The translations under genes and the position numbers were made by a program. The notes beneath the pieces were generated by a model. That model did not search any database. It saw nothing but the letters and a program-made list of their open reading frames with translations, and was not told where the DNA came from. Below are positions 8,201 through 8,917 of a stretch of DNA of 8,917 nt, in pieces (position 1 is the stretch's first letter; each line of letters starts with the position of its first letter). Source of the DNA: Desulfonatronospira sp. (GTDB taxonomy: Bacteria; Desulfobacterota; Desulfovibrionia; Desulfovibrionales; Desulfonatronovibrionaceae); assembly GCA_003563255.1 (NCBI GenBank), contig PWSL01000423.1:1-8917 (forward strand), written 5' to 3'.

Positions 8201-8407
8201 CCCTATCTCGGAGTTGTAAACCTGAAAGTCTTCTCCCTGAATTCTGCCTTCCAGATCAAGGTAATGGTCTCTAAGGTTGACATTGATCTTGTGAAGGCCG
8301 TTTTCTGAATATAGTTCATGGGCATTTTCAAGGATATATTCAGGGATGTTGTCGTGAATAAATTTCTGGATAATACTCTGGGCTTTTTGTTCTTCTGGGC
8401 TTATCAT
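5201..8407 (-). CDS. SWIM zinc-finger SNF2-family ATPase/helicase
   Basis: A 1068-residue DNA-dependent ATPase of the bacterial SNF2 group. Such proteins translocate on duplex DNA or remodel nucleoprotein without strand separation. A SWIM zinc finger lies near the N-terminus (C81, C83, C91, H93: CNC then CKH). Residues about 240-600 fit the SNF2-associated region of bacterial members. The ATPase core has RPYQQQGLSYL (607-617), Walker A DEMGLGKT (631-638), Walker B box DEAQ (728-731) and motif III SGTPIENN (756-763). The second RecA lobe has VLVFSQF (921-927), LKAGGTGLNLT (975-985) and the motif VI sequence ATDRTHRIGQ (1005-1014). All key residues are present. I start at 8407, the ATG of MISPEEQKAQS. 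The frame is open to 8491, but the extra 28 residues have no good ribosome-binding site and look unlike a domain. A run of eight C occurs in the coding strand (6982-6989). First gene of the operon, overlapping trmL by one base. Confidence 0.95.
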   Translation of the reverse strand: MISPEEQKAQSIIQKFIHDNIPEYILENAHELYSENGLHKINVNLRDHYLDLEGRIQGEDFQVYNSEIGLNLDSEAINFHCNCSESFTGICKHIGATALKFLAGLREETGEDTPVTKSDWRHTFRMYFATELEPEPGLHYLVYRFFPEPERLQVEFYRARQNKNGLSSVLNPITLEQIIRNPNWCEISPQLPDVITQIGYSLDYFGHRVEIPAGLMTWFFWSIKNEYYLFWEDTEQPVRVETTPMRLHLSPRLSSEGLGFEILLGREGKLPFSISGERVNFYGQLPLWVCWKNSFYPVQTGLNPSLVQELVSDNPVIPHSEISEFLDRVWTRIHTSDLYGQEEFLERMSPIFVPAKCNPKLYLDEEGSLLTLQIQNVYETEHGEVTLNGPNQDLQTGSYQFEGKSFLVRREQDKEEVLLSTLQNIGFQSRNNNMWFLEPEEAITFLLDSYPKLVNRYRVYGEKNLTRYRVSLSPPQVVARVEASKDDKWFNLDINVEYDDIRVPIEKIWKAWINGKRYIQLKDGSYTSLPESWIRKLEHKLQTMGLDPQKAPKKKFQNHEVPMLENILEDIDNVQADSFWNELREKIHSFEEVRQLPPPDNLNAELRPYQQQGLSYLNFLHEYRFGGILADEMGLGKTIQTLAFLQKLKENGKKGPSMIVVPTSVMTNWEREAQKFVPSMRRLVIYGSRRSGMFKEINNSDLVVTTYALLRRDLEELKEYNFNAIVLDEAQNIKNPNTITARSVRKIQADFKLCLSGTPIENNLLELWSLFEFLMPGFLGSQHAFQKGFVKPIKDGDEESLNYLRNRVKPFIMRRTKSEVAKELPPKVENVYYSALMDDQLDLYTGVAKKLKEQVMQRVDEKGISASQMSILDALLKLRQICCHPRLLKLNMPDVNNNIPSGKFEAFKDLTTNIIEDGHKVLVFSQFVQMLHIIRSWLNMNNIPHTYLDGSSKDRLEQVDLFNNNPDIPVFLISLKAGGTGLNLTAADYVIHYDPWWNPAVENQATDRTHRIGQTRQVFSYKMICENTVEEKILKLQEQKKGVAEAVIPGQNAWKALTRDDLEMLFEV

Positions 8408-8419
8408 CAGCTTGTTTCT

Positions 8420-8424
8420 CTCCT
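8420..8424 (-). promoter_or_regulatory. Ribosome-binding site that favours the 8407 start
   Basis: AGGAG on the minus strand, 12 bases before the ATG at 8407-8405. The spacing is on the long side. The alternatives are worse: the ATG at 8491 has its nearest purine box (GGAGG) 15 bases away, and the in-frame ATG at 8473 has only a weak AGGA. Confidence 0.55.
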
Positions 8425-8437
8425 GATAATGTCTTTT

Positions 8438-8443
8438 AGTATA
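8438..8443 (-). promoter_or_regulatory. Possible -10 box (TATACT) for the operon
   Basis: TATACT on the minus strand matches five of six bases of the sigma-70 -10 consensus. It would place the transcript start near 8431, giving a leader of about 24 bases that contains the AGGAG box. No recognisable -35 hexamer lies 16-18 bases upstream, and there is no extended TGn motif, so the promoter is either activator-dependent or not real. Confidence 0.25.
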
Positions 8444-8669
8444 TCTGAGTCGAGCTGTCTGCAGGTAACGCATGGGGCTGCCAGTCCTCATGCATGCAGG
8501 GCTCTTCCTCCAGTCTTACAGTATCTGTCCAGCGATTTCAAGGATTGCAAGGAAATCTGGGTCAGTTCCGCACCTACTTGGAAAAAATATCGATACTCTG
8601 CTTATACTTACAGAGAAACCAAGCAGTTGCCTGTCCCCCCAACATGAAAGCAGAGATTTCTTTTTTCTT

Positions 8670-8693
8670 GTTCCCAGGCTGGAGCCTGGGAAC
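8670..8693. repeat. GTTCCCAGGCT palindrome (11-bp arms)
   Basis: The arms 8670-8680 and 8683-8693 are perfect reverse complements with a two-base centre. A T-rich tract (8658-8667) precedes it on the plus strand and no T tract follows on either transcript, so it is not a standard terminator. The sequence resembles dispersed intergenic palindromes of the GTTCCCAGGCTCCAGCCTGG type that I recall from cyanobacterial and deltaproteobacterial genomes. Confidence 0.7.
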
Positions 8694-8700
8694 GAGATGT

Positions 8701-8732
8701 AACCAGGAACCAGGAACGAAGAACCAGGAACC
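8701..8732. repeat. Period-7 tandem repeat (AACCAGG)
   Basis: The heptamer AACCAGG occurs exactly at 8701-8707, 8708-8714 and 8722-8728. A diverged unit (AACGAAG) fills 8715-8721 and a partial unit (AACC) ends it at 8732. The phase is kept throughout, so this is a true tandem array of about 4.6 units. It lies seven bases from the palindrome and looks like non-coding dispersed repeat DNA. Confidence 0.75.
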
Positions 8733-8825
8733 GATTTTTAACGACCAACATGATTGTTTGAAATTTGGGCTAAGCGCCTAACGCGGGCTATGCCCACAAC
8801 CCAGATAAGATAAGAGTTTTTAGCC

Positions 8826-8851
8826 CACAGATCACACAGATTGACACAGAT
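8826..8851. repeat. CACAGAT-type intergenic repeat
   Basis: CACAGAT occurs exactly at 8826-8832, 8835-8841 and 8845-8851, with spacings of 9 and 10 bases, after a GCC. This resembles the 'GCCCACAGATTACACAGAT' class of dispersed intergenic sequence. Like the CACAAAGG element at the other end of the window, it shows no coding or promoter features. Confidence 0.6.
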
Positions 8852-8917
8852 AAAAGAGATTGAAGAAGCATGTTTTTTCCTTGCGGGAATAAGACCCCAG
8901 TGAAACCCTGCTGCGCA

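Larger units (their letters stand above)
8408..8917. other. Gene-free leader and repeat region upstream of the operon
   Basis: This stretch of about 510 bases contains no credible gene on either strand. Short open frames exist, but they run through the palindrome and heptamer repeat and show no family resemblance. The part nearest the operon (8408-8640) should hold the promoter. From 8661 outward the DNA is a chain of unrelated repeat types: a palindrome, a period-7 tandem and CACAGAT repeats, described separately. Between 8733 and 8820 I see only a short GGGC/GCCC inverted repeat at 8785-8795. The last 50 bases show nothing I can name. Confidence 0.7.

Noticed and set aside
169..8407. A known named defence system (for example DISARM or Druantia)
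   Set aside because: An SNF2-type ATPase alone is not diagnostic. No methyltransferase for DNA, nuclease, phospholipase D domain or DUF1998-like partner is present, and the only methyltransferase acts on tRNA.
8408..8491. A 28-residue N-terminal extension of the SNF2 protein
   Set aside because: It lacks a well-spaced ribosome-binding site and is Arg/Tyr-rich without domain character. The possible -10 box lies inside it.
8536..8542. CTTGAAA on the minus strand as a heat-shock (sigma-32) -35 box
   Set aside because: The seven bases match the consensus, but no CCCCAT-like -10 box follows at 13-17 bases. A seven-base match alone is expected by chance.
8494..8781. Plus-strand open frame of 95 codons upstream of the operon
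   Set aside because: It reads through the palindrome and heptamer repeats and overlaps other open frames, and it has no recognisable product.
8776..8782. GCCTAAC as an integron attC core site
   Set aside because: It fits RYYYAAC, but no partner GTTRRRY core or folded arm is found at attC distance, and no cassette or integrase is nearby.

Overview
The window holds one compact set of five genes, all on the minus strand and read from right to left (about 8407 down to 169), with repeat-rich intergenic DNA at both ends. Base composition looks roughly balanced. The flanks carry short dispersed intergenic elements: an AACCACGAAGGCACAAAGG-type element, a CACAGAT-type element, a GTTCCCAGGCT palindrome and an AACCAGG heptamer repeat. 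I recall such elements from sulfate reducers of the old Deltaproteobacteria and from some other environmental bacteria. Together with ordinary bacterial gene structure this suggests, without proving, a Desulfovibrionales-like Gram-negative bacterium. Nothing in the window looks phage-borne, plasmid-borne or transposase-associated.

In transcription order the genes are: (1) a 1068-residue SWIM-zinc-finger SNF2-family ATPase (5201-8407); (2) a TrmL/YibK-type tRNA (cytidine(34)-2'-O)-methyltransferase (4716-5201); (3) a divergent GrpE-family nucleotide exchange factor (4108-4686); (4) an Hsp70/DnaK-family chaperone with a short C-terminal lid region (2328-4055); (5) a 719-residue, mostly helical protein with lysine-rich ends that I cannot assign to a family (169-2328). 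Two junctions, SNF2/trmL and hsp70/unknown, use the same one-base stop/start overlap TAATG. The other two gaps are 29 and 52 bases. The set looks like a single operon with translational coupling at two junctions.

The two chaperone genes form an obvious functional pair: GrpE exchanges nucleotide on Hsp70. No J-domain protein is present, so the substrate-delivery partner is either elsewhere in the genome or is replaced by the unknown 719-residue protein. The SNF2 ATPase would act on DNA or nucleoprotein, and TrmL on the tRNA wobble position. No established pathway that I know joins these activities. The most interesting hypothesis is therefore that this is a dedicated chaperone/remodeller module in which Hsp70-GrpE and the orphan helical protein service a particular client.

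Region by region: 1-168 is intergenic with a 13-bp perfect inverted repeat and a CACAAAGG-type repeat, and no convincing intrinsic terminator. 169-8407 is the gene set. 8408-8917 is gene-free leader and repeat DNA, with only weak promoter candidates.
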